A stretch of DNA of 51,659 nt from Prochlorococcus sp. AG-402-C09 (GTDB taxonomy: Bacteria > Cyanobacteriota > Cyanobacteriia > PCC-6307 > Cyanobiaceae), in contig QCHN01000010.1 of assembly GCA_003279565.1 (NCBI GenBank), positions 1-51,659 on the forward strand, in the 5' to 3' direction. The number at the start of each line of letters is the position of its first letter. Within the stretch, counting starts at the first letter, position 1. The notes beneath the pieces are model-generated. The model worked only from the letters and a program-made list of their open reading frames with translations, was not told the origin of the DNA and did not search any database. Position numbers and translations under genes: made by a program. Below are positions 9,927 through 16,549 of the stretch, piece by piece.

Positions 9927-10333
9927 CTACTAGTTCCACAAATAAAGTAGTTTACTGGGGAACCGGTAGACGTAAGACATCAGTAGCCAGGGTTAGGTTG
10001 ACTCCTGGAAAAGGTGAAATAATTATCAATGGTCGGCCTGGTGACCATTACTTAAATTTTAATCCTGCATATATATCTGCTGTCAAAGCACCTTTGAAAA
10101 CTCTAGGATTAAGCGAATCATATGATGTTTTAGTTAATGTTTATGGTGGAGGTTTGACCGGTCAATCTGACGCCATTAAGCAAGGAGCTGCTAGAGCTTT
10201 ATGTGATTTATCTCTTGATAATCGTAAAGCTCTAAAAATAGAGGGCCACCTTAGTCGTGACCCTAGAGCAAAAGAAAGGCGTAAATATGGTCTTAAAAAA
10301 GCTCGTAAAGCTCCTCAATTCTCAAAGAGATAA
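9923..10333 (+). CDS. rpsI: 30S ribosomal protein S9
   Basis: A 136-residue S9. It begins with the [14 protein letters not shown] block and ends in the basic [18 protein letters not shown] tail, whose final Arg contacts the P-site tRNA anticodon. It is translationally coupled to rplM and 36 bases upstream of rpmE. Confidence 0.98.
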   Translation: MTTSSTNKVVYWGTGRRKTSVARVRLTPGKGEIIINGRPGDHYLNFNPAYISAVKAPLKTLGLSESYDVLVNVYGGGLTGQSDAIKQGAARALCDLSLDNRKALKIEGHLSRDPRAKERRKYGLKKARKAPQFSKR

Positions 10334-10369
10334 TATTACTTTTCATCTTAAATCTTGCTCTTTTTTATT

Positions 10370-10630
10370 ATGCCCAAATCAGACATTCATCCAACTTGGT
10401 ATCCAGAAGCAAAAGTTATTTGTAATGGAGAAGTTGTTATGACAACAGGTTCTACTCAGCCTGAAATACAGGTTGATGTTTGGAGTGGAAATCATCCTTT
10501 CTTCACTGGTACACAGAAGATTTTAGATACCGAAGGAAGAGTGGATAGATTTATGAGGAAATATGGTATGGATTCATCGGACTCAAGTGAACAAAAAGAT
10601 AAATCTACAAAAGAAAAAAAAGAAAGTTGA
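10370..10630 (+). CDS. rpmE: 50S ribosomal protein L31, zinc ligands mostly lost
   Basis: An 86-residue L31 from the ATG at 10370 (MPKSDIHPTWYPEAKVICNG); an in-frame ATG five codons upstream is less likely because family members begin MPK.DIHP. In zinc-binding L31 two cysteine pairs are expected; here only one cysteine (in VICNG) remains and the second site reads DVWSGNHPFF in place of a Cys-x-x-Cys. It is therefore a zinc-independent type. The last 15 residues are Ser/Asp/Lys-rich. L31 bridges the 30S head and 50S central protuberance. Confidence 0.95.
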   Translation: MPKSDIHPTWYPEAKVICNGEVVMTTGSTQPEIQVDVWSGNHPFFTGTQKILDTEGRVDRFMRKYGMDSSDSSEQKDKSTKEKKES

Positions 10631-10665
10631 GAACAGTTGATCTAAAGCTTTAGGGAACAAAAAGA

Positions 10666-11763
10666 ATGGATTCTTCAACCCTAATAAAACGATTAGAAAC
10701 AGCGAAAAGTAGTTTTCAAAACTTGGAGTTGCAATTAGCTGATCCAGACGTCGCATCTGATCCAAAACAATTAGAGAGAATTGCTAGAGAGAGATCACGG
10801 TTAGAGCCTTTGGTTAATGATTATTTCAAGCTTCAGGTAATAGAAAAAGAGTGTACGGAAGCTAAAGGATTAGTTAAAGAAAGTAGAGATGATAAAGAGA
10901 TGGAACTTTTAGCTAGAGAAGAACTTCAAAGTCTCGAACTCTCAAAAAATGAATTAATTCAAAAGTTGACTTTGGCTCTTTTACCTAAAGATCCAAGAGA
11001 TGAAAAGAGTGTGATGCTTGAAATAAGAGCTGGTGCAGGAGGAAATGAAGCTTGTTTATGGGCTGGCGACTTAGCAAGAATGTATGAGAGATATGGACAA
11101 AAACTAGGCTGGAATGTAAAACCCATAAGTTCAACAGAAGCTGATATGGGTGGTTTTCGTGAAATGATTATCTCAGTCAAAGGAGAGTCTGTTTACAGCC
11201 AATTAAAATTTGAAGCAGGTGTTCATAGAGTTCAAAGAGTTCCTTCAACTGAATCTCAAGGACGAGTTCATACCTCCACTGCAACTGTTGCTGTAATGCC
11301 AGAAGCTGATCCAGTGGAGGTAAAAATAGAATCTACTGACTTAGAAATTAGTACGGCAAGATCAGGTGGAGCTGGTGGGCAAAATGTAAACAAAGTAGAA
11401 ACAGCTATCGATTTATTTCATAAGCCCTCAGGTATAAGAGTGTTTTGTACGCAAGAACGTTCTCAATTACAAAATAGAGAGAGAGCAATGGAGATTTTAA
11501 GAGCTAAATTATTAGAATTAGAAATAGCAGAGGCTAATGCAAAAGAAAGATCTGCTCGATTATCTCAGGTGGGGACTGGTGATAGAAGTGAAAAGATTCG
11601 AACATATAACTACAAAGATAATCGAACCACTGATCATAGATTAGGAATTAATTTTCCCCTCGAGCAAGTTCTAGCAGGTCAATTAGAAGATGTTATCGGC
11701 GCATGTATTGCAGAAGAACAAAAAAGGCAAATGGAAGAGCTTAGTAATCAAGCTGAAGATTAA
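10666..11763 (+). CDS. prfA: Peptide chain release factor 1
   Basis: A 365-residue RF1, which reads UAA and UAG. The catalytic GGQ is at residues 237-239 within [13 protein letters not shown], and the codon-recognition tripeptide is PST ([14 protein letters not shown]), the P-x-T form typical of RF1 rather than the SPF of RF2. N-terminal helices occupy about residues 1-95. It follows rpmE after 35 bases and converges with the HNH gene (6-base gap), with no obvious terminator hairpin between them. Confidence 0.97.
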   Translation: MDSSTLIKRLETAKSSFQNLELQLADPDVASDPKQLERIARERSRLEPLVNDYFKLQVIEKECTEAKGLVKESRDDKEMELLAREELQSLELSKNELIQKLTLALLPKDPRDEKSVMLEIRAGAGGNEACLWAGDLARMYERYGQKLGWNVKPISSTEADMGGFREMIISVKGESVYSQLKFEAGVHRVQRVPSTESQGRVHTSTATVAVMPEADPVEVKIESTDLEISTARSGGAGGQNVNKVETAIDLFHKPSGIRVFCTQERSQLQNRERAMEILRAKLLELEIAEANAKERSARLSQVGTGDRSEKIRTYNYKDNRTTDHRLGINFPLEQVLAGQLEDVIGACIAEEQKRQMEELSNQAED

Positions 11764-11769
11764 AAAAAG

Positions 11770-12276
11770 CTAAGCTACCCATCCAATTACATATTTACTC
11801 CATTCTTTATGGCGACCAGAATGAATTTGCTTTGTGGTTTCAAAACTCATGTTATTTAAAGGTTTATAAGGTTTTGTTTTTAATGGCATCTTTGCCTCAT
11901 CTGGAGTTCTATTACCCTTCATTACGTTGCATTGAAGACACGCAGTAATCACATTCTCCCAATTGTCGGTTCCTCCTCTACTACGGGGTAAAACATGGTC
12001 AATTGAAAGTTTTTTGTTTTTTTGACCACAATATTGACAACAGTTATGATCTCTTTGAAATATATTTTTTCTAGAAAGAGGAATATCACGATATGGAACT
12101 CTAATAAATTGTCTTAATCTAATTACTGTAGGGGCTTTGACATCTTGCCTAATATTATGTGTCTCATCTTCTTCAAGACTTTCAGCCTTGCCTTTAAGCA
12201 TTAAAACAGTCGCACGACGCCATGAAGTGATGTTCAATGGCTCATAGGAAGCATTTAAAACAAGAACTTGACCCAT
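11770..12276 (-). CDS. HNH endonuclease family protein
   Basis: A 168-residue protein of the cyanobacterial HNH family beginning MGQVLVLNASYEPLNITSWR. The nuclease domain lies at residues 75-122: a zinc knuckle C80-x-x-C83 and C113-x-x-C116, the catalytic DH at 93-94 (SIDHVLPRSRGGTDNWENVI) and Asn residues at 105-117. Free-standing proteins of this kind are chromosomal in nearly all cyanobacteria and are probably not homing enzymes; their substrate is not known to me. It is convergent with prfA and divergent from alr. Confidence 0.88.
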   Translation of the reverse strand: MGQVLVLNASYEPLNITSWRRATVLMLKGKAESLEEDETHNIRQDVKAPTVIRLRQFIRVPYRDIPLSRKNIFQRDHNCCQYCGQKNKKLSIDHVLPRSRGGTDNWENVITACLQCNVMKGNRTPDEAKMPLKTKPYKPLNNMSFETTKQIHSGRHKEWSKYVIGWVA

Positions 12277-12358
12277 GCAAGCAAGCTATTTAAGCGGCAT
12301 GCTAGTGGTATTGGAGCCTTGCTGCAGTTTCCCTTATTACATTGATTACATGCCCAGT

Positions 12359-13558
12359 ATGTCAAAGATCAATAAAAGAGAAAGATCTTTCTCTTTTGGT
12401 GGGATAACAAAAAATGTAATGAACCCAGATCCTCGAAGTCGTGCATGGGTTGAGGTCGATTCGAAAGTTATTGAAAATAATGCAAGAGTTTTGAAAAACT
12501 TTATTGGTAAAGATTGTTTGTTAATGGCAGTAGTAAAAGCTGATGGATATGGACATGGTGCAGAGACTGTTGCAAAAGCTGCTTTAATTGGAGGTGCTGA
12601 TAGTCTCGGAGTTGCAACATTAGAAGAGGGGATTCAATTAAGAAATGCTGGCTTGAAGTGTCAGATTTTGATTCTTGGAAATCTAATAAATGCAGAAGAA
12701 CTTTATTCTTCCTTTTGCTGGAATCTTATTCCCACTATTAGTGGAATTCGTGAGGCGATAATTTGCAATAATATCGCAGAAAATAATCATAAAAAATTTA
12801 CTATTCACTTAAAAGTTGATACTGGAATGACAAGACTTGGTTGTGATTGCAATCAAGTTCAAGAATTAATTACTAAGATTGATTGTTTGGAAAATATATC
12901 CTTAGAAGGTGTATATAGTCATCTAGCAATTGCTGATAAAGATCTAGGAAATAGTTCTCAACTAAGTTTTACTCAGATTCAGTTAAATAGATTCGAGAAG
13001 GTTTTAAAGGATTTAGGCAAAAGAAAGAAGCTTCTATGTACACATCTAGCTAATTCAGCGGGGACACTTACAGATAGTCGTCTTCATTTTGATATGGTTC
13101 GAGTAGGACTTAGCTTATATGGTTACTTTCCAGTAAATGATTTTGAGTCTGATTTGAACCTTACCCCAGCCTTGAAAGTTAAGGCTCGAGTTACTTTGGT
13201 GAGAGATGTTGAAAAAGGGATTGGAGTTGGGTATGGACATATTTTTAAAACTCAAAGGAAAAGTAAGCTTGCTGTCGTAGCTATTGGTTATGCAGATGGT
13301 GTAAGCAGGACTCTTTCTGGAAAAATATCAGCCTCAATAGATGGAGTGTTGGTTCCTCAAGTAGGCGCAATTGCAATGGATCAAATGGTTTTTGACATAA
13401 CTGATAAATCAGATATTAAAACAGGACAGGTTTTAACCCTTCTGGGAACTGATGGTGAGGTTTGCATATCTCCTCAAAATTGGTGTGATTTGTCTGGATC
13501 AATTCCATGGGAAGTTCTCTGCAGTTTCAGAAATCGACTTCCTAGAGTTGTCACTTAA
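12359..13558 (+). CDS. alr: Alanine racemase
   Basis: PLP-dependent enzyme converting L-Ala to D-Ala for peptidoglycan. With the ATG at 12359 it has 399 residues; the PLP lysine is K60 in AVVKADGYGHG. Later blocks VGLSLYGY, IAIGYADGVSR-like (VVAIGYADGVSR) and GAIAMDQMVFDIT are intact. Homology begins at RAWVEVDSKVIE, so the ATG at 12419 (MNPDPRSRAW) is equally possible; starts at 12275 or 12350 would reach into the promoter of the HNH gene. Ends 2 bases before a good terminator. Confidence 0.94.
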   Translation: MSKINKRERSFSFGGITKNVMNPDPRSRAWVEVDSKVIENNARVLKNFIGKDCLLMAVVKADGYGHGAETVAKAALIGGADSLGVATLEEGIQLRNAGLKCQILILGNLINAEELYSSFCWNLIPTISGIREAIICNNIAENNHKKFTIHLKVDTGMTRLGCDCNQVQELITKIDCLENISLEGVYSHLAIADKDLGNSSQLSFTQIQLNRFEKVLKDLGKRKKLLCTHLANSAGTLTDSRLHFDMVRVGLSLYGYFPVNDFESDLNLTPALKVKARVTLVRDVEKGIGVGYGHIFKTQRKSKLAVVAIGYADGVSRTLSGKISASIDGVLVPQVGAIAMDQMVFDITDKSDIKTGQVLTLLGTDGEVCISPQNWCDLSGSIPWEVLCSFRNRLPRVVT

Positions 13559-13589
13559 AATTTGTAGAGGATCACAATACAAATTTTTT
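13557..13589 (+). terminator. Intrinsic terminator after alr
   Basis: AAAATTTGTA (13557-13566) pairs perfectly with TACAAATTTT (13578-13587) around an 11-base loop and runs into two more T. It overlaps the alr stop codon. The stem is AT-rich but 10 bp long and correctly placed between alr and the tRNA gene. Confidence 0.6.
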
Positions 13590-13618
13590 GAGCTTTGACT
13601 TGATATGGTATTGGTAAT

Positions 13619-13707
13619 GGAGAGGTGGCTGAGTGGTTGAAAGCGGCTCCCTGCTAAGGAGTTACAGGAGGTAACTTCTGTCGAGGGTTCGAATCCCTCC
13701 CTCTCCG
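13619..13707 (+). tRNA. tRNA-Ser, anticodon GCU
   Basis: An 89-base class II tRNA. Acceptor GGAGAGG (13619-13625) pairs with CCTCTCC (13700-13706), discriminator G at 13707; the T arm is GAGGG-TTCGAAT-CCCTC; anticodon loop CTGCTAA gives GCU, closed by GCTCC/GGAGT; a long variable arm follows, as expected of tRNA-Ser. CCA is not encoded. This tRNA reads AGC/AGU. Its 3' end is the anchor of the islet that follows (see repeats at 15035 and 15234). Confidence 0.97.
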
Positions 13708-13711
13708 TTCT
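13697..13711 (+). repeat. attL-like repeat: tRNA-Ser 3' end
   Basis: The 15 bases CTCCCTCTCCGTTCT span the last 11 tRNA bases and 4 beyond. The same 15 bases recur exactly at 15035-15049. Downstream the two continue as TAATTTGG and AATTGG. This is the pattern left by site-specific integration into a tRNA 3' end. Confidence 0.7.
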
Positions 13712-13757
13712 TAATTTGGTTCAGGTTGCTTCATAAAAACTCAAACGCCAACAGTGA

Positions 13758-13997
13758 GTGGATATAACGAAATTGATTGATTTAGATGCACCCATACTTT
13801 CTCATATAGTTCATTTTTTTTTGGTGAAATTTTGGGTGAGAAACAATCTTGTGTTGGGTGATGATATAAATGCAATTTTTTGTAGAGGGTTTTATTCAAT
13901 GAATGGTGAAGAAGAAGCGTGGTGGGAATCGTTAGAGGAAGAAATTAAAGGAAAAGCTGGACAACCTTTTGAAGAAGTCCTATCAGTAGTTGATTAA
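13758..13997 (+). CDS. Small hypothetical protein, start uncertain
   Basis: A 79-residue reading frame with a GTG start. The N-terminal half is hydrophobic/aromatic (HIVHFFLVKFWVRNN), the C-terminal part acidic (NGEEEAWWESLEEEIKGKAG). I do not recognise a family. An ATG at 13899 would give only 32 residues (MNGEEEAWWESLEEE...), and that acidic part looks more protein-like than the upstream half. It lies in the tRNA-Ser islet and its stop overlaps the end of the convergent DUF1651-like gene by four bases. Confidence 0.4.
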   Translation: MDITKLIDLDAPILSHIVHFFLVKFWVRNNLVLGDDINAIFCRGFYSMNGEEEAWWESLEEEIKGKAGQPFEEVLSVVD

Positions 13998-14311
13998 GCA
14001 GCATCAACACAGGCATTGAACTGATGCTCTATTAATTCCCAATCATTAGAAAGAAGTTCATTCCAAGTTTCATGGGCAGATTCATAGTCCAATCTTCTTG
14101 TGTTCTTTAATTTGGTTGGTATACCTTCTTCGGTGCAAAACCAAAGTTGAGTGAAGACAGTAGGAGAAACCATTAGCGACTTCGGGTCTCTAATGAACAG
14201 CAGACAAAAATCTCTTGCTGGGGCAACTAACCATCCTGATGGTGTGGGTAATGCTTCTCTAATAGGTTCATTCATGTAACTGACATCTGATGGTGGATTC
14301 ATTTCCTGCAA
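13994..14311 (-). CDS. DUF1651-like protein
   Basis: A 105-residue protein. The segment WLVAPARDFCLLFIRDPKS, the following V...LWFCTEEGIP, and TRRLDYESAHETWNELLSND resemble the DUF1651 family, small proteins found in many variable copies in Prochlorococcus and marine Synechococcus; the family assignment is from memory of its pattern. Function unknown. An ATG 3 codons downstream (MNPPSD...) is an alternative start. It is the largest gene in the tRNA-Ser islet, which suits its known patchy distribution. No membrane segment. Confidence 0.65.
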   Translation of the reverse strand: MQEMNPPSDVSYMNEPIREALPTPSGWLVAPARDFCLLFIRDPKSLMVSPTVFTQLWFCTEEGIPTKLKNTRRLDYESAHETWNELLSNDWELIEHQFNACVDAA

Positions 14312-14356
14312 AGATTCTGATGAGATCAGCAGCCAGGAGGATCACGAAGTAGAGAC

Positions 14357-14383
14357 AAAAAAAGCACCGCTCACAGGCGCTTT
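14357..14383 (-). terminator. Intrinsic terminator on the minus strand
   Basis: Read on the minus strand, AAAGCGCC (14383-14376) pairs with GGTGCTTT (14368-14361) with one mismatch around GCTCACA's complement, followed by seven T. No protein gene ends here on this strand, so it points to a short untranslated transcript starting to its right. Confidence 0.55.
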
Positions 14384-14405
14384 GATTGCCTGCTCTTGTG
14401 ACGGG
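14357..14405 (-). ncRNA. Candidate small RNA in the tRNA-Ser islet
   Basis: A minus-strand TATTAT box (14417-14412) would give a start near 14405; about 48 bases later transcription would end at the terminator at 14357-14383. A recognisable -35 element is not clear (TTGCCT lies 15 bases upstream). The product would be about 50 bases, mostly a leader plus the terminator hairpin. It is not the known Yfr1 (its ACTCCTCACAC core is absent). Inference only. Confidence 0.35.
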
Positions 14406-14461
14406 GGTACGATAATACAAATGTACTACTTAAGGCAAGGGCTCCAGGATAATTGTTTTAC

Positions 14462-14500
14462 CTTAAAGAAGGAGGCGAGATTTTGGTCGCCCCCTTTAAG
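14462..14500. other. Long imperfect hairpin with bulges on one arm
   Basis: Left arm CTTAAAG, GG and GGCGA pairs with right arm TCGCC, CC, CTTTAAG: 14 base pairs in all, loop GATTTTGG (14479-14486). Three A (14469-14470 and 14473) are unpaired, all on the left arm. No T-run follows on either strand, so it is not a standard terminator. It lies in the gene-poor 260 bases between the DUF1651-like gene and the next gene (14312-14571), which otherwise holds the small RNA candidate above. Confidence 0.5.
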
Positions 14501-14571
14501 TTCAGCACTTGTGCAATGGTCCATCAGGCCAAAGTGAGTTAAAACAATAATGAGTAAGTAGTTAATTGAAA

Positions 14572-14799
14572 ATGGATAGTAAAGAATATGATTGGATTTT
14601 TGTTTATAAGATTCGTGATTCAGGTGATGTGATTTATAAAGTCACTATTCCATCAGAACGAAAAGAAGATGCAGTTGAATTATTTAAGAGAGAACATCCA
14701 GATGGATTGATCTGTAGTGGTATCAGGAGAGGTGATTTTAAATTGATACCATTCAAGGAACTATCTTCAAGTGATCCTTGGGAAGAGATTGCTTCGTAA
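14572..14799 (+). CDS. Small hypothetical protein
   Basis: A 75-residue protein from the ATG at 14572 (MDSKEYDWIFVYKIRD). A TTG two codons earlier opens the same frame but the ATG is the natural start. Composition is that of a globular protein (YKVTIPSERKEDAVELFKRE, an alternating strand-helix pattern). No family recognised. Its stop codon abuts the GTG start of the next small gene, so the two are probably co-translated. Part of the tRNA-Ser islet. Confidence 0.6.
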   Translation: MDSKEYDWIFVYKIRDSGDVIYKVTIPSERKEDAVELFKREHPDGLICSGIRRGDFKLIPFKELSSSDPWEEIAS

Positions 14800-14970
14800 G
14801 TGATATTCAAATCAAATCAAGGCAAATCCTTTACCAAAGAAGAAGCAATAGATCTAATGGTCTCATTGAGTGCAACTGACGCAAATTCAGCAAAGAAGTG
14901 GAGAGGTTTCTACAACTCTTTATCGCAGAAAGAGCTTCAGGATGAATGGGATGAGTATTGGAAACCTTAA
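14800..14970 (+). CDS. Small conserved-looking hypothetical protein
   Basis: A 56-residue protein with a GTG start directly after the TAA of the preceding gene (TAAGTG). It reads MIFKSNQGKSFTKEEAIDLM, then SATDANSAKKWRGFYNSLS, and ends QDEWDEYWKP. The pattern of a helix beginning FTKEEAIDLM followed by AKKWR..Y..L resembles short proteins I associate with Prochlorococcus accessory regions, but I cannot name a family. It is the last gene of the islet before the repeated tRNA end at 15035. Confidence 0.6.
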   Translation: MIFKSNQGKSFTKEEAIDLMVSLSATDANSAKKWRGFYNSLSQKELQDEWDEYWKP

Positions 14971-15034
14971 TTTTTTGCATTAAGAAAGGGACCTTACTGA
15001 TTGATCACAGTTCTCTTGGTGTTACTCAAAGTTT

Positions 15035-15049
15035 CTCCCTCTCCGTTCT
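15035..15049 (+). repeat. attR-like repeat: exact copy of tRNA-Ser 3' end
   Basis: CTCCCTCTCCGTTCT, identical to 13697-13711, 1338 bases downstream in direct orientation. The rest of a tRNA is not present upstream. It marks the far end of the islet. Confidence 0.7.
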
Positions 15050-15233
15050 AATTGGATGTCAATGAAGTTCATAGTCTAGTAAAACTGTCTTTTAGGAAAA
15101 AATAAATTGAAGAATTTTTTTCTATCAAGAGATTAAATAGAAATTTCCTTTATGAAATCCAATAGCAAATTTTGGTTTCTTTTAAATCTTGTGTGTCATA
15201 TCTATTCATTAATGGTCAGAGGGGTGCAGGCAT

Positions 15234-15255
15234 AATCTCTCCCTTTCCTTTCTTA
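15234..15255 (+). repeat. Second, decayed tRNA-Ser 3'-end copy
   Basis: Aligned to 13692-13713 (AATCCCTCCCTCTCCGTTCTTA), this stretch matches at 19 of 22 positions with no gap. It lies 199 bases beyond the exact copy. The 300-base region 14971-15354 holds these two repeats and no gene I can support; a 27-codon frame at 15152-15235 is too weak. Confidence 0.45.
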
Positions 15256-15354
15256 TTTATGGCAAAAGTTTTTATAGACTTAAAGAAAAGACAATCTATT
15301 GCATTACTTCATTGCAACTAGCCAATATTTTTAAAATCATTGTGATCTGGATGC

Positions 15355-15651
15355 TTGAATAGGCAAAATTTTGGATTTAAAGTGCAAGCGAAAACAGCTC
15401 AAGCAGAGAAGAAAGCTGCGGCAGAGAAGAAAGTGCTAGCAGAGAAGAAAGCTGCGGCAGATACAAAATCTCGAGTCATTAAGAAAGTTAATTCTCGACC
15501 TCAAATTGATTCTCAAAAGAAACGAGACTCAAGGACTGAATTGTTGACGGTATCAGTCTCCTTAAATACAGGGAAGATCGTTGCAATAGCTTCTGTGGGG
15601 ATTTTGGCTTCGGCTATTCTTGTTTCTGCGATGGTATTTATTGCTGGGTAA
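15355..15651 (+). CDS. Small protein: basic Ala/Lys-Glu repeat plus C-terminal membrane segment
   Basis: A 98-residue frame with a TTG start (the ATG at 15351 runs into a stop; a GTG at 15382 is an alternative). Residues 12-42 are a charged repeat built of AEKK-AAAEKK-VLAEKK-AAADTK, probably helical. Residues 72-97 form one membrane helix, preceded by the motif LTVSVSLNTGKIVAI. The same motif occurs in the 44-residue protein at 16415-16549, so the two are paralogues. It probably anchors in the membrane with the basic part in the cytoplasm. Function unknown. Confidence 0.6.
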   Translation: MNRQNFGFKVQAKTAQAEKKAAAEKKVLAEKKAAADTKSRVIKKVNSRPQIDSQKKRDSRTELLTVSVSLNTGKIVAIASVGILASAILVSAMVFIAG

Positions 15652-15742
15652 TTCAATTTCACGAATATCTATGTGAAAGCAACTTTTTTCTTCTGACTTT
15701 CTGCTATGTTTTCGTTCTTGTTGTTTTAGATAAACTTAAGCT

Positions 15743-16291
15743 GTGCTTAAAGAAAGAATCCAAGAGGTTTTTGAGTTCACTAAGAGTGAGTCCCCATATA
15801 GGAAAGCTAATAAAGGTTGGATTAATCAAGATATATTTTTAGATTTAAGCCCCTCCGCTAATACAGTTAAACAAAAAAATGAAGATGCTAAAGTAACATT
15901 ATTTTGGGCCCCAATAAATAGTTTATTATCTAATATTTTTATTATTATTAGTCTATGTTCAGTACTAGTATTCACCTCAGTATCTTTTGCAAAAGGTAGA
16001 TTTGACTTGAATTTATTTCATAACTCTGAGATTGGAGATATTGTCGAAGTTGAAGAAAATCACGCTCTCGAGATAAGCGAATCAGAGGATATAGATTCTA
16101 TGAATTCTATAATCCAACAAAATGTTGATACAAAAGACTTAGATAAGCCAAGTCAAGTCAATTCATCAGATAATGATCCAATGAAAGTAGATAAAAAAAT
16201 AGATAAACAAAAGAATACAAAAATAGAAAGTCAAAGCAATAAAGATATTAAAATTTTAAAAAGTAAGAAACCAAAATCAAATTTTATTTGA
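15743..16291 (+). CDS. Hypothetical single-pass membrane protein
   Basis: A 182-residue frame, start not ATG (GTG at 15743). About 57 residues precede one hydrophobic segment (LLSNIFIIISLCSVLVFTSV, about residues 59-78). The rest, about 100 residues, is highly charged and low in complexity (Asp, Glu, Lys, Ser, Asn), ending KSKKPKSNF. No family recognised. It lies between the two genes whose products share a membrane motif (15355 and 16415), and all three may belong to one membrane-protein group. Confidence 0.5.
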   Translation: MLKERIQEVFEFTKSESPYRKANKGWINQDIFLDLSPSANTVKQKNEDAKVTLFWAPINSLLSNIFIIISLCSVLVFTSVSFAKGRFDLNLFHNSEIGDIVEVEENHALEISESEDIDSMNSIIQQNVDTKDLDKPSQVNSSDNDPMKVDKKIDKQKNTKIESQSNKDIKILKSKKPKSNFI

Positions 16292-16414
16292 ACCATTTTT
16301 TGATACCAATAAACAATTCTTTGTTTTTTTAAAAATTGTTTTATCAGTGAAACTTTTTCTGTTTTTTGGCATAGTTAGATGCTTTAATCAAAGTGATTTT
16401 TATGAGTTTTTAAG

Positions 16415-16549
16415 GTGTCTGAAGCAAAGGGTAATCAACTCGCGACTATATCTGTTTATTTAAATACACCAATAATAGCCGTTCTTTTGGCTGTTGGATT
16501 TCTTTTGGGATCTATTTTATTTGCTGGAATCTTACTTATTGCTAAATAG
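16415..16549 (+). CDS. 44-residue membrane protein, paralogue of the 15355 gene
   Basis: Starts with GTG and ends at TAG 16547-16549. The protein begins MSEAKGNQLATISVYLNTPI and continues as one membrane helix ending LLIAK. The pattern L-x-T-hydrophobic-S-V-x-L-N-T-x-x-I matches the C-terminal part of the protein at 15355-15651 (LLTVSVSLNTGKI), which is strong evidence that it is a real gene. The basic repeat of the longer paralogue is missing. Its end overlaps the end of the convergent serine hydrolase gene by 8 bases. Confidence 0.65.
   Translation: MSEAKGNQLATISVYLNTPIIAVLLAVGFLLGSILFAGILLIAK

Noticed and set aside
11770-12276. HNH gene as a homing endonuclease or mobile element
   Set aside because: It is a stand-alone member of a family that is chromosomal across cyanobacteria, with no intron, intein or repeats nearby.
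15152-15235. A 27-codon hydrophobic frame between the repeats
   Set aside because: Short, overlaps the decayed tRNA end, and no supporting context.
15355-15480. AEKK repeats as a DNA-level tandem repeat of interest
   Set aside because: The repetition is explained by the coded Ala/Glu/Lys helix; only three to four imperfect units.
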